From Mallotus nudiflorus (Eukaryota > Streptophyta > Magnoliopsida > Malpighiales > Euphorbiaceae): 64,000 nt of DNA. How positions within the stretch are numbered: the stretch's first letter is position 1; each line of letters begins with the position of its first letter. The notes beneath the pieces were generated by a model. It saw only the letters and a list, made by a program, of their open reading frames with translations. It did no database searches and was not told the DNA's origin. This document shows, one piece after another, positions 34,751 through 46,747 of the stretch. A program made the position numbers and the translations under genes. The stretch lies in NCBI GenBank assembly GCA_947683625.1, contig CANTUR010000383.1, forward strand, positions 3,692,501-3,756,500, in the 5' to 3' direction.

Positions 34751-37700
34751 GTGCTAGTATTATTATTATTATTGTACATGTGCATGTGTCATATAAATGT
34801 ATATATACATATATATAAAATAATATAAGTCAAGATTCTTTTTTTTCGGGTTGCTTTTCCTTCTTCCCCATTTTCTTTTATTTTCTTTTCTTCTTTTCTT
34901 ATTTTTTTTCCTTTCTCCCCTGTTCTTCTTGAAACCAGCAAACCGCCACCCTCACCATCGTCGAACCACCAAGCCACCACCTGTCATCACCATCCACTTT
35001 CCTCTTCCTCCTCTACCTCTCCATCACCTAAAGACCATCGGATCGCCACCAGAACATGCAGAAATAGTAGCAGTAGCAAAGGAGGTCTGTCGCCGATGAT
35101 TCCATTTCCAGCTACCTCAGCTCACGATTCCAATCTGTTTGGAATCCTTGAGCTGCAAGGACTTCATTTCCAAACTTGGTTCAAGCTTAAACCTCTTCCA
35201 TTGTGAGTTTTCTCTAGATTTTAGTTTATGTCTATTTTGGTTTTTGAATTTTTTTAGCTTGATATTGTTTGATCCATGCTTAGTGATGCAGGCAGAATAG
35301 AGGAACAAGCCCTCCAATTTATGCAAAAACTGGACAAATTACGATAGTGGCAATTTTGTAATTTTGGACAAGTTCCAAGTATTGGATTTGGGTGATTCAA
35401 AAGCCTAATTTATGTGGAAACGGGCCAACGGTTTGAAGTCACTAGCTTTGCTTGTATGATCCATCACTTTTTAGCCAAATTCTATCATTTAGGCCCTTAA
35501 ATGGGCAATTTTTGTTATTTCCTATTTTTATGGTTTTATTTTCCTATTTTTGTTTAGGGTTGTTTGAGGATTTAACATTTAAGCTTTCCTTATTATTGTT
35601 GGATGACAGTTTTTATGATAATTTAAATTCTCTTTTATTCTTCCAAAATTTCTTGAAATTTTTATGCCTATAGTCTAAATCGCTATAGAAGATTGTTTAT
35701 TGGTAGTTGTGCGTGATTCAACAATATTCGATTGTTATTATCCACTCTTCCGCTAAGTCACTTAGTGTCTTTGTAAATGTTGATGTGGGAAGTTTGAGCT
35801 ACTTATATATATATTTTTTTATTTTTAGAAATTTTTGAATTATGTGGGTTTTGGTTTTTCAGCGAGTCACTGTTCCAGTGACCCTCGTCGGAAAGTTTAT
35901 GTATTTTTAATAAATTGTTTCATTTATTTAGAATATAGTTTGTGAAGGAATTTTGTTGAAATTTTGTCCCGATTATTTATTATGAATTTTTAAAGGTTTG
36001 TGTGAAAAAGTAATTTTTGGAAAAATTAATATAAATTGGTGAATTTTGTATTTTAATTGATATTATTGTTAATTATTATGTTTTAAGTAATTTTTAGTAA
36101 ATATTTAGCATTATGTGAATTTTTGGATTTATGGGTAAATTATGTATTTTTATTGAAATTATAGTTAAATTATATGTTTTAAATAATTTTGGAATAATAA
36201 ATGGTGTTAAAATAATTTTTACGAATTATTTACTATTTTTTAACTAATTAATACTAATTTTAGAAAATATGTTTAAATAATAATTTTATATACTATTTTT
36301 GTGATTAAATAAGTTTTTAACCATTTTTATTATATATATATATATAACCTATTTGAGTAATTAATTGTGAATTTTACTAGTTTATGTCGAATATTTGAAA
36401 AATTGGATTTTTTGTTAATATTATATAATTTATTTGAGATTTTATTTAGTTAATGTGAAAATAATGATATTTAATATTTTGTTAATTAAATATATTGTGT
36501 TTTGGTATTTTATTGATATTTATGGAATTTAATGATTTTTATTATATTTATTATTTAATATTGATTTTTGGAGAATTGTGAACATTGATTGAGAATTTGA
36601 GTAGTTTGGGGCTCCTAACTCAAGGTGTTGAACTTTGTGAGTTTAGAAATGTTTTCTCTTGCAGGATCGGTTCTACTTTTTAGTGAAGAAATGTCTGTTT
36701 TACAAACGAGATTTTGTCGATTTTTCGATAGAATTCTCGTAAAATGTGACGTCGAGTCGATTCTGAGTTTTTGTATTTTGATTGAGTTTTTATTCTTAGA
36801 TCGAGTCTTCCTTTATAATTCTTATAAGTATAAGTTAGGAATTTATTCTGATTTTATTATTATTTATTTTTCTAGTTGCACCGAAACTGAAGCCTATCAG
36901 ACCAGACCTGTCGAGTATGTCTCGAGGAGTGCAAACTTATGAGTTATTATTTTATATATGCATTGCATATAGGATGCATGAAAGTGAGCTTGCATATTTT
37001 CATTATATGTTTAAACATGAATTATTTCATTAAATGATTTAGTATAAGTTTGGTATACGTTCATTATATTTTTGGTATATTTCGACATATATATCTGATA
37101 TATTTTTAATATGCATTTGGTATATTTTTAGTATATTTGTGGTTGATTTTGCTATATATGTGGCATATCTATTTGGAATATTTTTAGTAAATGTTCGGTA
37201 TATTTTTGATATATTTTTTTCATTGGATGCCATTATATTTTAAATTGTGCATTTTATTATTTTCTATGAATATACAATTTTATTGAAGGATATCAATAGA
37301 ATGTGCTACCTAGTGGGCTGCACTAGGACTATGTACGTACCAGTGCGATAAATTTTAGGGCTGAGTTTATGAAATCATTAGAGGTGACATTTGATTGATC
37401 AATTATTAAGAATTTCAATGATTGAGTAGTGTAATTGTTAGAGCTCGATTGACCTAGTGTCTCAGGGCCAATCACACTGACAGTGAGACTACGGGAGCTC
37501 GGTTGACTTAGTGTCTCAGGACTAGTCTACTGTCCAAAATGGAATAAAAGAATTAATTTAGAATTAAGTAAGTCTGTGTGGCTAGTGAGATATTTTGATT
37601 GAGGTTACGGATATCTAGGGTTCTATTTGATCCTTCATTTAAATAAATGTTTTTTGCATTTATTATATATATAAAAACGAATTTTAGCATATGTGTGCAA

Positions 37701-38178
37701 TGCGTGTATATATATATTATTGTACCAATGCTTAATTGTATATGATTTAGATTGCATGTATATATAATATATTAATTCACTTAGTGAGGTATGATTCCCC
37801 TCAATATTTTTTTCAGAACATTCTTTTTCTTCAAACCTTAGTAGTAGATTTCTTCGCCAGTCTTCTTCAGCTCCAGCTGGATTATGTAATTTTATTTTTT
37901 GAACTCTTATTGTATTTTAGTAAACTACAATAGTAACGTTATTGTATCAGTAGTGTGTTGTTTTGGATTTTGAAATTTCTGTATCAGAATATTGTATCAA
38001 TATTTTATTATGGTATGACATTTTAAGTATTTATTTTATATTGACTAAAATTTTAAATCTGTCGTATTTTTATTTATTTATTGCATGTATTTTATTTAAA
38101 AGACTTGCTATGGGTTCCGGATTCGAAAGAAGTCTCGTTCCCTAGCGCCGGTCATGACTCACGGATTGGGTCGTAATA
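34403..38178 (+). mobile_element. Solo LTR of a diverged relative of the Ty3 family
   Basis: Starts TGTAATGACCC and ends GGGTCGTAATA, the same ends as the family LTRs apart from substitutions. It is flanked by the target duplication AAAAT (34398-34402 and 38179-38183), so its boundaries are firm. At about 3.78 kb it is longer than the other LTRs, partly from ATT microsatellites (34600-34775). Conserved islands are the GTAAA..GAATTCTCGTAAAA block (36690-36740), CCTAGTG/CACTAGG (37309-37327), the tandem stem-loop cores (37430-37530), the TTTTTTCAG site near 37815 and the GGGTTCCGGATTCGAAAGAA end block (38110-38130). No internal region remains, so it arose by LTR-LTR recombination. The CT-rich open frames near 34851-35099 are not genes. 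Confidence 0.9.
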
Positions 38179-38394
38179 AAAATAATAAAAAAACCTTTAC
38201 ACTCTGCTCTCTCTTGTAACAACAATGGCCAAAAATCAATATGCACTACATTTGCTTTCTCTCTCATAACAACAATGGCCAAAAAACACTAAAAAAATGA
38301 AAACTCTTTAGTTGTCACTTCGCTCGAGATATCCGATCACATTGAAAATTTATGGCTTTAATTGCCCTCGCAAACTCTCTGTCATTTGAAAATT

Positions 38395-38825
38395 AGTATT
38401 GGGAGGCTATGGAGAAGCTTCAAACTCATGAGACAAAGTTTCTTTTCTGCAACTCTATGGAACATTTGGAATCCTAGAAACCATAAACTTCATTCCCATA
38501 ATCTGCAGGTTGTTGGGGAAGTTTTCTTAAGAGCTAAACGTCTGCTTAGCTCCTTCAGGCTTTTAAGATAATAAGTTTCTAGCTCCATTCATCGTCATAC
38601 ATCAAGATGGTCTCCTCTGCAATTGTCCTTTTGGAAATTAACTCTAATGCTAGTGTGTGCAGCATCATTGGTGCAACAGGTGTGTGCAGCATCACTGGTG
38701 CAGCAGGCGTGTGCTGCATTATTAGAGATCATAACGAAGCAGTTCTGACCATTGTTGGAAAAGGATTGACTGGTTGTTGGAAAATCTCCAATGTCGAAGT
38801 TGCTACTATCCTCCTTGGCCTATAA
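38395..38825 (+). pseudogene. Remnant of a LINE-type RNase H domain
   Basis: Short frames give LWNIWNPRNHKLH followed by WVK/EINSNAS- and CCIIRDHNEAVL-like segments. This is the pattern of the RNase H-like domain found at the end of plant non-LTR retrotransposon proteins and in related host fragments. A tandem duplication of about 25 bp (GTGTGCAGCATCA units, 38656-38710) has disrupted the first strand. No start, no RT and no intact frame are present. A second similar start (GWVKLNLG, about 38945) follows. Annotated as decayed; a diverged small gene is less likely. Confidence 0.4.
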
Positions 38826-40445
38826 ATTTCTAGTTAACTAGTGTTTATTTAATGATCATATTTGGATGCCCGAGTCAAGCTTGGTCAGGTGTCGAGCTTC
38901 GGGAATCTTAAAATTTAGAAGATGGTGGGGTGGAGGCCTTTGTCTAAAGGATGGGTGAAGCTTAATTTAGGTAGTGCAAGGAGTAGCCGTACTCGAATCG
39001 CTATTGCGGGTGGACTCATCAGACAATTATAGAGACCACTACAGTTGTTTCTTTTAGGAACCACCATCACCACTTATCCTAGCACTTGCCGTCATTGCCT
39101 CTCTTGTCATAGAGTCCAATGCCACCTTTCCTCTTCTAGCCAATAACACCAGCCTTTCCTTTCCTCTCGAGCAACTACCATCGTCGTTTCTCATAACCAA
39201 TGTTGCCTTCTCTCATTATCGCCTATTGCATAATTAATGGTTACAAAACCATTATTGCCCATCTATTTTTTCTTATTGATTTATTGACTTTGTTTTTTTT
39301 TATTTTGTATATTTTGGATTTTGATGTTAACGAAGATGGTTGAGGTTGATGAAACCGACAGATTTGTCAAAATCTCCACCAAATATAGATCCATTTTTCT
39401 GTAATTCTTCTCATTCCTTGGTTGTACTAATCCTGTACACATCTCCTCCTTACTGGTAATTGGTTTGTCTTTTTCAGCCATGGATGTCACAAGCGTCCAC
39501 CACTATGCCTACCCACAATCATTTGAGTAGCTTATTAGCTCAACGAATTAACAAATTGAGGTGTAGTGGTGGTTAACGTGGAGGTAGAGGTGGAGGTGTA
39601 TGAAGAAACATTGTCATGGTAGTGGCAGTGATGGTGGTGGAGTTCTTGGTTACTAGTCATACAAAAATGGAATGATACATATAACAATTAAAGGGTATTT
39701 ATGACTTTTTTATTTTTATTTTCTATTTATTTTTCTCATTTAATTTCAAGAAAATTGTGAAAATATTGACAGAAGTATTATTTAATGTAACGGAATCAAA
39801 AGTGAGGGATGAATAAATATAATTTTTAAAAGTGAGAGATCACTTAATACAATACACCAAATCTGAAAAGGCAAATAGTAATTGACCCTTAAAACAAATA
39901 CAGATAAAATCTCCTCTGAAGAAAATTAAATATATTATTTTATTAGAAGATAGCAACTCCATGCTGAGAAACTATTCGAAGACATAATAATTGTGCCATA
40001 GTTGGACAACACGTTTAATTAATTTAGGACTTGGCAAAAAATTGGGATTCAAGTTCAATTAACAAAGATGATGATATTAACTATGGTAGATGTTATGAGG
40101 CGAATCGATGAAGAATAGCCTTTTCATTAAAAATATAATTTATCAATAACCAATTTTGATTTTTTATTTTATATCTTCGGTGATCACTAAGATTTCAACT
40201 ATTCTAAAATCGAGTTAAAAGAATCTATAAAAGAGGTAAAATTCTATTAGTACTTATTTTCTATATGCATAAAACTCGAACCAAAGATTTCATGAAAATC
40301 CACTCTTTGCTAGCTTAAACAATCAGATATTGGTAAATTTTGAATATTTTTCTTGGTTAGAAATTCAAATTCTTTGCAACTTAAATCATCATATGTTTGT
40401 AAATTTAAAATATTTTTATTGGTTAGAAATTTTCTCAATTCTTTA
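38826..40445. other. Intergenic DNA with transposon debris
   Basis: No gene supported. It includes low-complexity CCACCATC- and GGTGGAGGT-type stretches (39060-39660) and the right arm of the candidate TIR element (39795-39884). Confidence 0.45.
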
Positions 40446-40665
40446 GGATAAATTATATTTTATTCCCCGTATTTTGTTGCATTATACTATTTCATCTTTT
40501 ACATTTGAAAAAAATACTTATTCATCCCTGAGATTTGCCTTTTTTAGCACTAATTAGTCCCTCTATAGGGATGAAATAGTACACAAAAAGGAAATATTAT
40601 GGATAAATAAATATTTTTTCAAATGTTAGGGATGAAATAGTTTAATACGACAAAATGTAATTTAC
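40446..40665. mobile_element. MITE-like element with long inverted repeats
   Basis: About 220 bp with inverted arms of about 80 bp. The left arm reads AAATTATATTTTATTCC and ATTATACTATTTCATC; the right arm is its inverted counterpart GATGAAATAGTTTAATACG and AAAATGTAATTT. Both arms then carry ACATTTGAAAAAAATAYTTATTYATCC-like sequence. Non-coding and mostly palindromic, as expected for a MITE. Target duplication not clear. Confidence 0.6.
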
Positions 40666-41018
40666 TTTTTTTTTAATTAATAGTAAAGTTTAATATCTAA
40701 ATACTGATTAACTATATTATGAAAAAACAGTCCCACCTTTTAAATCATTAAAAATTCATTTCACAATTTTTTTATTTGAAGTAATTTTTCATTTTATCAA
40801 TATTCAATAACTTTTTTTTTATAAAATCAGAATTTAAATTCTAAATAATAAAAAAAAATTGATCAAGCAACTTTTTTTTATTAATACATTAAGATTGAAA
40901 GTATCCAACTTCGAAACAACAAAACTGAAAACTCACATAAATAGTCAAAGACAAAAACATCAAGGATAGAAAAGGATAGAAAGACAAGAATCTAGCCAGA
41001 AGTATGTAGTAATTTTGT
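40666..41018. other. 3' flank of the EDGP-like gene on the minus strand
   Basis: AT-rich; probable 3' UTR and downstream sequence of the gene ending at 41019. Nothing else recognised. Confidence 0.45.
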
Positions 41019-42353
41019 TCAGAGTTTGAAGTTGGAGCATTCCACTTCTTGTAGTAGAAGTGAAGAAGTAATCCCCATTCTTGAAGCAGCAAGATCAAAC
41101 TGAAGAAGATAGTTTTGCAATTGATGTGCTCCAATATCTATTGATGTTGTTGTAAATTGGTCTGATTCATGGCTCAAAAACCCCAAACACACAACATCAT
41201 TGCTTATCTCCACCATTGAATTAGCCCCATGAATGTACCACCCTTCTTCCTTGTTCTCTAAGACAAAAATTATGTCGGGAACATCAAGGCCAAGGCGTGT
41301 CATTGCCAAGTTTCCTTTAGTGTAGCAATCTTTAAAAGGTGCTACAGCTGCAATCTTTTTAACTTTATGAGCTGCAATTTCCTCATCAAACACCTTCACA
41401 AGAGAGTTATAGATGGAGCTTTCAAGAATGGTGTAAGGCTTTACCGTAGCTATTCTTGTTCCACCAATACCTGACCTGTGGAACTCGAGCAATGTAGTGT
41501 TAATAGGAATGGGTTTATTGTTTACTAGAATAGATGTAACCCGGACAAAATATTCAGGCACTTGTTCTCCTTGAAACCGAGGCAAGGTTCTCTCGTAAGC
41601 GGTATGGAGTTTGTTGTACATGAATCTTGAGGATAGATCAATGACTTTGGATGTGTTGTAGCTTGGATAGAAATGGTAAGGAGAGTCACCAAAGAACAAT
41701 ACACCATTGTGCTTGGGAGTAGAAGGCAAGCAGATAGCGAATTTTCTACGCAAGCTTCCACCAAATGAAGATGAAAGCTGTGATGGAAATGCAACTCTTC
41801 CCTTTCCAAGGCCAATCATCCCATTAGCTCCATTAGCAAGATTAATTAAATCCCAGGAATTGGCACAGCCGAAGATAAAATCAGAAACAGAAACAGGGGA
41901 ACCAGCCTTGGAGCCATCCGTGGACTGGAGAGAAATTGTATCAAGAGAAACTTCTGTGACTATACGACCTCCAAATATCGTGTTTGAGGCCAAGACTTTG
42001 CAAGTATTGTTGTTGCAACCAGGCCTGGGAGGATTGGGACAAATGCTAACGCAAAATGCTCTTGCCAGAGAGCATGAAGCAGTGCCACAACGGCCTGGTT
42101 TGTAACTGGATGAGTGATACCCAGTATCACAATCAATCCATAAATGCTGGCCTCCAAGATCAACAACAAAGTTTTTTGCAACGGGAGGAGTCCCTAGGTT
42201 GAGATGGGTCAGGTATTGGAGAGTATTGTGGTCTTTTGTGATAGGGAGGATTAGTGCTTTGGGTTTGGATGATGATTTTGAAGGTGTTTGAGCATGTACA
42301 AGAGAAAAGGAAATTATGAGAGACAAAAGGAAAATTTTAGCTAAAGAAGCCAT
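41019..42353 (-). CDS. Secreted aspartic-protease-like protein (EDGP / TAXI-type), copy 3
   Basis: Intronless, 444 residues. I chose the ATG at 42353 because it starts MASLAKIFLL, matching the start of the neighbour at 45613, directly precedes a signal peptide (about 1-21) and lies some 75 bp after a TATA tract; a longer in-frame start at 42464 would lie upstream of the TATA box. Features: KPKALILPI, VVDLGGQHLW with Asp65, Cys-rich segment (about 75-120), FGCANSW, GMIGLGKGRVAFPSQLSSSFGG, FFGDSPY, EYFVRVTSILVN, and ATVKPYT where the second catalytic Asp would be. Loss of that Asp predicts no protease activity. The closest relative in the window is the tandem copy at 44276-45613 in the same orientation. 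Relatives are apoplastic inhibitors of pathogen glycosidases; target not inferable here. Confidence 0.92.
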   Translation of the reverse strand: MASLAKIFLLSLIISFSLVHAQTPSKSSSKPKALILPITKDHNTLQYLTHLNLGTPPVAKNFVVDLGGQHLWIDCDTGYHSSSYKPGRCGTASCSLARAFCVSICPNPPRPGCNNNTCKVLASNTIFGGRIVTEVSLDTISLQSTDGSKAGSPVSVSDFIFGCANSWDLINLANGANGMIGLGKGRVAFPSQLSSSFGGSLRRKFAICLPSTPKHNGVLFFGDSPYHFYPSYNTSKVIDLSSRFMYNKLHTAYERTLPRFQGEQVPEYFVRVTSILVNNKPIPINTTLLEFHRSGIGGTRIATVKPYTILESSIYNSLVKVFDEEIAAHKVKKIAAVAPFKDCYTKGNLAMTRLGLDVPDIIFVLENKEEGWYIHGANSMVEISNDVVCLGFLSHESDQFTTTSIDIGAHQLQNYLLQFDLAASRMGITSSLLLQEVECSNFKL

Positions 42354-42425
42354 CGAAGAGAAATGCTGTACGTGGGTAGCGAAGAAGATGAACAAGAGAT
42401 GAGATTTGCATGCATGGAGTGGCTG

Positions 42426-42540
42426 TATATATATATATGGTGTAGTGAAGGAATTGGCCGCCATAGGTGACCATTTGCCAATGAAGAAGCCATGATAAAG
42501 TCGTAAAGTATTAAGCTTTATCAGCTATTGACTCAGTCAA
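42426..42540 (-). promoter_or_regulatory. Promoter of the gene starting at 42353
   Basis: On the minus strand: TATA tract (42426-42438), TATGGCGGC (42457-42465), then two TTGAC-type cores in an inverted pair (42528-42532 and 42536-42540; TTGACTCAGTCAA). The distance from TATA box to ATG is about 75-85 bp. Motif order matches the promoters at 3412-3579 and 45683-45784. Confidence 0.6.
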
Positions 42541-44275
42541 CTGAGACTGCAGGCATTTATTTCTTTCCGTCTGTATGTGTTTGTATGAGGAGATAGATTT
42601 TCAGAGACATAACTACTGATGCTGTGAATTGTGGAGCCATAGTACCAAGTAGCATGATGTAATAAAGGAAATATTAGGCAGGCATTGAGATTTTTCTTCT
42701 TTTCCTTATTAATTAGGACAGCCGTGAGATACAACTAATGAGGTGAGGTCCATAAGATGCGGTGTATGCAAGCTGCGTTTCCAAGTTGCGAGTTCTTTAG
42801 CAGAATTGCTTAGAACTTAAAAGAAAAGCATTTTGAGGTAATGTAACACGACATTTGGGCTTCCATGAATTGCAAGTGCCTGCTAAGTGCAAAATGTGGC
42901 TAAACTGGAGGGCATCTACCATAGGATCTCTTCTCATACCGCATCCAAATTGCAACTTGAATGACATTTGACAGCGAGTATACCTTTTTCTTTTTATCCA
43001 AACAAGCAAACGAATCTTGTGATAACAATAAAGTAGAACACGTAATTGATATAACAGTATTATAATTACTAGCTAAATATTAACGCTATGATACTGTTTC
43101 ATACAGTGAGTAAACGAATTTTATGATAATAATAAAGTAGAACAGGTAATTAACGTAACAAAATTGTAATTACTCTCTAAATATTATTGTTATGGTACTA
43201 TTTTATGTCACAAATAGCAACATAAATTGTATATTTTTGTTCGCAATATATAAATAAAATGTCTCTCCTTCAATTTTAACTGTTCTCTAAATCACCAAAT
43301 AAAAATGAAAGAATTATAATTTCAAAATTATATTTATTTGACTCATAACATTGCTACTAGCCAGTCTATCACAATCCTAATATCATATAGCATATGAGCA
43401 TAATATCCCACGATTACTTCTTTTCATAAGTATCATCATATATGTAAAATAGGAATTATGTTATATTTTTGTAAAATTGATTGTTATATAATTTTAAAAT
43501 GGACCATTATTATTTATGAATAATCGTTTATTTATCTGTGTCTTTATTGTATATTATTTTATTACTAATGCAGTTGAACATATAATGAGCCTATAAATTA
43601 CCTAATCACTTGATTACTTGGGGAATGGCAGAGGTGAGGGAACAAAAGGCACTGGAGAAGTCAGATTAAATGAAATCCAAAAGAATTATAAGTACTTTTT
43701 TTTTTTTTTTTTAGTAAAGGGGGAGGTGGAATTACTTCTTCCAAATTATTGCCTCGAAAAAGACCAAAATTCAAAGTTAGATACGGAGCTAGATAAAGTG
43801 GAGAAAGGTTTCCACATTAAATCTATCCTTTTGCATTTCAAATGGAAAAAACAAAAGAATATATTTTACAAACTTTTATTATATGACTTGACATAAATTA
43901 TATATTAAATATGTGAAATTCACTATGAAACTTATATGATTAATAATTTATAAAAATTCATATTACGAATTTGTACATAATAATATCAATCTTAAAAAAT
44001 TATTGTAACGAATAGCTATGCCAAGTCTTAAACATGCCATGAAAATTTTTTTATTTTTTATTTTTTTAGTTGAACCATTCATCTATAATCATAAAAAAAT
44101 TCAAGCCAACCATGGTAGCAAACATAACGCAGTAAAATTTATTTATTATTATTATTATTATTATTTAATAGAATGCCAGAAGCATATAATGATATTCAAG
44201 TTATTGTTTTGAACTAATACGTAACGAAATAATAAACTGAAGGCAACGTATATGTCTAGTAGCAAATTGACTTGT
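42541..44275. other. Intergenic DNA between the tandem EDGP-like genes
   Basis: No gene supported. Contains the 104-bp tandem duplication (43008-43215), poly-T at 43697-43712 and a TTA microsatellite (44137-44165). The first 250 bp may hold distal promoter elements of the gene at 42353. Confidence 0.5.
43008..43215. repeat. 104-bp tandem duplication
   Basis: AAACGAATYTTRTGATAAYAATAAAGTAGAAC begins at 43008 and again at 43112; the following 70 bp also match with scattered changes. Two units only. Confidence 0.8.
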
Positions 44276-45613
44276 TTAGAAATTGAAGTTGGAGCATTCA
44301 ACTTCTTCTAAGAGAAGTGTATTAGTAAATGCCATTCTTGAAGCCGCAAGATCGAACTGAAGAAGATTGTCTTGCAATTGATGTGCTCCAATATCTATTG
44401 ATGTTGTTGTCCATGTCTCTGTAACTCCTCTCAAGAACCCCAAACACACAACATCATTGCTTATCTCCACCATTGAATTAGCTCCATACATGTCCCAGCT
44501 AACATCCTTGTTCTCAAACACAAATGTAATGACAGGCACACTGAGCCCAAGAAGTGACATTCCCAGGTTTCCTTTACTGTAGCAATCTCTAAAGGGTGCT
44601 ACAGGTGCAACCTTTTTCACTTTCCAAGTTGCAATCTCCTTGTCAAAGGCCTTAACAAGAGAGTCATAGATAGAGCTTTCAAGAATGGTGTAAGGCTTTA
44701 CTGTAGTTATTCTTGAGCCACCAATACCTGACCTGTGGAACTCCAGCAATGTTGAGTTAATCGGAATGGGTTTTCTGTTTACTAGAATAGATGTAACCTT
44801 GACAAAATATTCAAGCACTTCTGCTCCTTGAAACTGAGGTAATGTTCTTTGATAACCCATGTGGAGTTTGGTGCGCTTGAATCTTGATGATACGTCAGTG
44901 GCTTTTGATGTATTATAGCCAGGATAGAGATGGTAAGGGGAATCACCCAAGAACAGTACACCACTGGACTTGGAAGTCGAAGGCAAGCAGATGGCAAATT
45001 TTCGACGAAAACTTCCACCAAATGAAGATGAAAGCTGTGATGGAAAGGCAACTCGTCCCTTTCCAAGGCCAATCATTCCATTAGCACTACTAGCAAGATT
45101 GGTTAAACTCCAATTATGTCCACAAGCGAAGATAAAATCAGAAATAGAAACTGGAGGACCAGCTCTATAACCATCTGTGGATTGCAGCGAAATTGTATCA
45201 AGTGTAACTTCTGAGACACCACCAGTTCCAAAGACGCTGTTCTCGGTTCCAACTGAGCAAGAGTTGTTGTTGCAACCAGGCCCGCGAGGGTTGGGGCATA
45301 TGTTATTGCAAGTAGCTTTGGCTACAGAACATGATGCAGAGCCGCAAAAGGCTGGTCTATAAGTTGATGAATGGTAATCAGTGTCGCAGTCCATCCATAA
45401 ATGCTGGCCTCCAAGATCGACAACAAAGTTTTTCTGACGGTAAGGAGTGCCGAAGTTGAGGCGGGTGAGGTATTGAAGAGTTGAGGAGTCTTTTACGATT
45501 GGGAGGATGAGTGCTTTGGGTTTTGATGAAGATTTTGAAGGTGTGTGAGCATGGGCAATCAGAGAAAAGGATATCAAGAGAGTCAGAAGGAGAAGTTTAG
45601 CTAAAGAAGCCAT
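44276..45613 (-). CDS. Secreted aspartic-protease-like protein (EDGP / TAXI-type), copy 4
   Basis: Intronless, 445 residues from MASLAKLLLLTLL at 45613. Signal peptide about 1-22, then KPKALILPI and VVDLGGQHLW with Asp66. A Cys-rich segment with CNNICPNPRGPGCNNNSC follows, then FACGHNW, GMIGLGKGRVAFPSQLSSS, FLGDSPY, EYFVKVTSILVNRKPIPINS and TTVKPYT in place of the second Asp site. The end reads EVECSNFNF, like the other two genes. It is a tandem duplicate of the gene at 41019-42353, separated by about 1.9 kb. The frame is complete with no odd codons. Predicted apoplastic and proteolytically inactive; inhibitor function is inferred from the family. Confidence 0.93.
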   Translation of the reverse strand: MASLAKLLLLTLLISFSLIAHAHTPSKSSSKPKALILPIVKDSSTLQYLTRLNFGTPYRQKNFVVDLGGQHLWMDCDTDYHSSTYRPAFCGSASCSVAKATCNNICPNPRGPGCNNNSCSVGTENSVFGTGGVSEVTLDTISLQSTDGYRAGPPVSISDFIFACGHNWSLTNLASSANGMIGLGKGRVAFPSQLSSSFGGSFRRKFAICLPSTSKSSGVLFLGDSPYHLYPGYNTSKATDVSSRFKRTKLHMGYQRTLPQFQGAEVLEYFVKVTSILVNRKPIPINSTLLEFHRSGIGGSRITTVKPYTILESSIYDSLVKAFDKEIATWKVKKVAPVAPFRDCYSKGNLGMSLLGLSVPVITFVFENKDVSWDMYGANSMVEISNDVVCLGFLRGVTETWTTTSIDIGAHQLQDNLLQFDLAASRMAFTNTLLLEEVECSNFNF

Positions 45614-45682
45614 TGAAGCGAAATGCTAAAGCTATGTGGGTGAGCGAAGAAGAGATGGAGATTTACTTGCATTCAATAGCTG

Positions 45683-45784
45683 TATATAAAGAGTAGTACT
45701 TTGGCCGCCATAGATGACTATTTGACAATGGAGATAATATCCCATTTTCCATTTATTTTAGTATATCAAGCTTAGCTCTTGACC
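45683..45784 (-). promoter_or_regulatory. Promoter of the gene starting at 45613
   Basis: On the minus strand: TATA box (45683-45690) about 70 bp before the ATG, TATGGCGGC (45704-45712), and a TTGAC-type core on each strand (45722-45726 and 45779-45783). Confidence 0.6.
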
Positions 45785-46737
45785 GGTTAAGCAAGCCCGC
45801 AGGAACTTTTTAGCTGATTGAGAAAGAAAATTTTAAGTTTTTTTTTTTCCCTACTATATAACTCAAGCCTCAAGTTATATACTAAATAATTATGATACGT
45901 ATTAATATTAAATAATTAAAATATGTATATTTAGATATAAAATAGTCACTATTGATATATCTTAATTAAAAATATGTCTAACTGATGATTGAAATTTAAA
46001 AAAATATCTATTTAAATCGAATTAAAATAATAAGATGATTTAAAAAAATTATGAAAATTTAATTTGTAAAACTATAGACAATAAAGTCATAGTGCCAGGA
46101 GGCAAGAAGCGTGTGATGAGGAAAATTCATCGATAGGACTAATGGGGTTGTGCAATTCATTTCCTTCATCAAATCTGAAGAGTTGGCAGAGTCAATGGCA
46201 CCCAGCTAGGCAAGCTATGCCAGTAAAGTGCTACTAGAGAAACAATATTAGATCTTATCTCCTTATTAACTGCAAAAATGGCCCATCTACTATTCGATCG
46301 CATCTTCACCATAGCCCGTGTTGCTTTCGCCAATTGCCAAAGCCCTTTCGGCCAATGCGGCGCTACTCCCTCCTCTCAAATTCAATGGCTTCTAGTAAAT
46401 GTATTGGAAACCAATGCTCATATAATACAATTGCTTTGTATAAGATGTTTGGGTAGTGCTCATTGGGCTTATTTATTTAGGGACACCAATACACGGCACA
46501 TCTTACAAGGTCACGGGTTCACTATAAGATAGAAAATTTTAAGAGCAATTCTAATATTGCACCTAATGATAATTGATAATTATTTTTTATTTTTAAATTT
46601 TTTTTTTTAAATTTAAAATCTAAAGGCATTTGGACAAACTTATTGCATAAAAATTTAGACAAATATAGTTTGTAAATAATTTTTTTCTTTTCTTAATAAT
46701 TTAATTAATAAAATGTGTTACGCCCTCTGTAATATGT
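45785..46737. other. Intergenic DNA left of the endogenous virus
   Basis: AT-rich. The part at 46085-46530 is less AT-rich and has an 84-codon open frame (46278-46532) without recognisable motifs or homology I know; I do not call it a gene. The junction with viral sequence lies somewhere at or before 46738. Confidence 0.45.
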
Positions 46738-46747
46738 GATTATAAGT

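Larger units (their letters stand above)
34250..39884. mobile_element. Candidate TIR DNA element carrying later insertions
   Basis: About 90 bp at 34251-34340 is the inverted counterpart of 39795-39884. Shared stretches include CAATTACTATTT, AGATTTG, TTAAGTGA and TTTTAAAAATTATATTTATTC. Identity is roughly 75-80% by eye. Between them lie the diverged solo LTR (34403-38178) and the RNase H remnant. Without the LTR the unit is about 1.9 kb. No transposase is seen. It may be a non-autonomous MULE-like element, or two independent insertions of one repeat in opposite directions. Confidence 0.45.

Noticed and set aside
38607..38825. 72-codon frame as a small gene
   Set aside because: Fits a decayed RNase H domain of a LINE with a tandem duplication; no start context or full domain.
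46278..46532. 84-codon open frame between host genes and the virus
   Set aside because: No motif, signal or recognisable family; length is compatible with chance.
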